NCBI GenBank assembly: GCA_022704885.1
Contig: JAKJFO010000242.1
Coordinates: 1 to 5,948, forward strand
Origin: Candidatus Rifleibacteriota bacterium
GTDB lineage: Bacteria; Riflebacteria; Ozemobacteria; Ozemobacterales; Ozemobacteraceae
Length of the DNA: 5,948 nucleotides
Reading direction: 5' to 3'
This document shows, piece after piece, positions 4,736 through 5,948 of this stretch (position 1 is the stretch's first letter; every line of letters begins with the position of its first letter). A program made the translations under genes and the position numbers. A model generated the notes under the pieces. That model was not told where the DNA came from and did no database searches. It worked only from the letters and a program-made list of their open reading frames with translations.

Positions 4736-5948
4736 ATGGAATTCCAGCATCTTACAACGCTCAGAAAAATACACCCGGCATGGCAGTTGCTGAGAGCCGA
4801 TAATGGCCCGCTGATCATCAGCTTTCTTTATCGAGAATTCATTGTTCCTAACGCGAGAACGCTTTCGCAAAGCGATCTTGAGGCGAAACTCGAAGACGAG
4901 CTTTTCAGGCTGCGCGAACAGCTCGGCGAAGAGGCTTTTCCGAAGGCGGCGGCGCATTATCTGAACGACTGGACGCAGAACGACAAGGGCTGGCTGCGAA
5001 AATTTTATCCGCCCGGTCAGGATGAAGCACATTTCGACCTTACTCCGGCCACAGAAAAGGCAATTCTCTGGCTCGAAAGCCTCACCAGTCGCGTTTTTGT
5101 CGGCACTGAGTCGCGGCTGAGAACGGTTTTTGAATTGCTGCGCCAGATTGTTTCAGGCAGTGATGACGACGTTGAGACCCGTATCGCCGATCTGGAAAAG
5201 CAGAAAGCTGACCTTGAGAAACAGATCGCGCGACTTCGTGCCGGCGAAATCGATATGCTCGATGATACGGCCCTTAAAGACCGCTTTCAGCAGATGAATA
5301 TGCTGGCGAGAAGCCTGCTCGGCGATTTTCGCGAGGTTGAGCACAATTTTCGCATGCTCGACCGCAAGGTTCGCGAGCAGATTGCCACCTGGGAAGGCCG
5401 CAAAGGAGAGCTGCTCGAGAAAATTTTCGGCGAGCGCGAAGCTATCGAAGATACCGATCAGGGCAGAAGTTTTCGCGCATTCTGGGAATTCATCATGTCT
5501 CCCGCCCGTCAGGAAGAATTTACCGACCTGATAGAGAAGGTGCTCGCCATGGAACCAATTCAGGCTCTCGGGCCAGATCCGCGCCTCAGCCGCATACATT
5601 TCGACTGGCTCCTGGCCGGTGAAACCACGCAGCGCACGGTTGCCAGGCTCTCACAGCAGCTGCGGCGCTTTCTGGAAGATCAGACCTTTCTTGAAAATCG
5701 CAGAATTATTCAGATTTTTCAGCACATTGAAGCCCTGGCAGTCAAAGTGCATGACCGGCCGCCCACCGACAAAGCCTTCATGAGCATCGATGAGCCGGGC
5801 GCTGCCGCAGTTGACATGCCGATGGAAAGGCCTCTTTTCAAACCGGTAATCAGACCGAGAATAGAGTCGGTTATTCAGCTCGGCGACGGTTCAGACATCG
5901 ATACAGCAGCTCTTTTCGATCAGATAATCATCGACAAGGAACTTCTGC
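4736..5948 (+). CDS. jetA: Wadjet type I JetA (DUF3375, kleisin-like subunit), 3' end beyond the window
   Basis: The open frame gives 404 codons and continues past the edge; the family is usually about 480-500 aa, so roughly the last fifth is missing. JetA is the kleisin of the JetABC complex, which resembles the MukF/MukE/MukB condensin, extrudes DNA loops and triggers JetD to cut small circular DNA, so plasmids are lost. Recognisable parts are HPAWQLLRADNGPLIISFL (13-31), a winged-helix-like region ending in GWLRKFYPPGQDEAHFDLTP (85-104), ESLTSRVFVGTESRL (114-128), a heptad-like coiled coil (about 145-170), and EDTDQGRSFRAFWEFIMSP (238-256). These match DUF3375 as I know it. ATG 4736 is the only start after the in-frame stop at 4721-4723; its ribosome binding site (GAAAG, six bases before) is weak. 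jetB, jetC and jetD normally follow directly and would lie outside this window. Confidence 0.92.
   Translation, partial: MEFQHLTTLRKIHPAWQLLRADNGPLIISFLYREFIVPNARTLSQSDLEAKLEDELFRLREQLGEEAFPKAAAHYLNDWTQNDKGWLRKFYPPGQDEAHFDLTPATEKAILWLESLTSRVFVGTESRLRTVFELLRQIVSGSDDDVETRIADLEKQKADLEKQIARLRAGEIDMLDDTALKDRFQQMNMLARSLLGDFREVEHNFRMLDRKVREQIATWEGRKGELLEKIFGEREAIEDTDQGRSFRAFWEFIMSPARQEEFTDLIEKVLAMEPIQALGPDPRLSRIHFDWLLAGETTQRTVARLSQQLRRFLEDQTFLENRRIIQIFQHIEALAVKVHDRPPTDKAFMSIDEPGAAAVDMPMERPLFKPVIRPRIESVIQLGDGSDIDTAALFDQIIIDKELL

Noticed and set aside
4720..4803. Short frame (27 codons) overlapping the jetA start as a leader peptide
   Set aside because: No Shine-Dalgarno precedes its ATG and the peptide shows no regulatory pattern such as a codon run; its overlap with jetA could still affect translation.
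5153..5599. Minus-strand frame of 148 codons inside jetA
   Set aside because: It is antisense to the coiled-coil and conserved DUF3375 core; its Leu/Phe/Ala-rich product reflects reversed Glu/Lys/Arg codons.

Overview
The window comes from a bacterium with balanced base composition, Shine-Dalgarno-led genes (AGGAG/GGAGG/GGAG) and sigma70-like promoters. It has at least one exported protein with a cleavable signal peptide. No rRNA, tRNA or phylogenetic marker is present, so I do not assign a phylum. The gene mix (secreted arginine deiminase, a toxin-antitoxin pair, a condensin-like defence gene) looks like chromosomal accessory DNA.

Left half, minus strand (1-2594). A partial gene leaves the left edge. 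Its first 42 codons look like the N-terminus of an S9 (prolyl oligopeptidase / acylaminoacyl-peptidase) family peptidase. A rho-independent terminator at 211-249 separates it from a complete, exported 488-aa protein-arginine deiminase (PAD) of the type known from animals, with all four catalytic residues present. This gene has an extended -10 promoter. Upstream of it is a 235-aa protein with a VOC (glyoxalase-fold) domain behind a small alpha/beta N-terminal domain; its best promoter would give an almost leaderless mRNA.

Middle, plus strand (2780-4516). An AT-rich control region with 12-bp direct repeats exactly 22 bp apart drives a ribbon-helix-helix antitoxin and an overlapping PIN-domain toxin (vapBC type). 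A 306-aa GNAT acetyltransferase follows after 68 bp. Its last ~40 residues look like the C-terminal part of an unrelated 'addiction module component' antitoxin family, suggesting an in-frame fusion or relic.

Right end, plus strand (4517-5948). A 219-bp non-coding leader carries a good promoter overlapped by a perfect 7-bp dyad. It leads into a DUF3375 gene that runs off the window after 404 codons. DUF3375 is JetA, the kleisin-like subunit and usual first gene of type I Wadjet (JetABCD; MksF/EptA in other naming), an SMC-type system that recognises and cuts circular plasmids. This is the most interesting system here, but only its first gene is visible; jetB, jetC and jetD would have to lie beyond 5948.

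Together, the right-hand half is a small defence/stability neighbourhood (TA module, GNAT with antitoxin-like tail, Wadjet start). The left-hand half holds protein-modifying or protein-degrading enzymes and a VOC protein with no obvious tie to defence.
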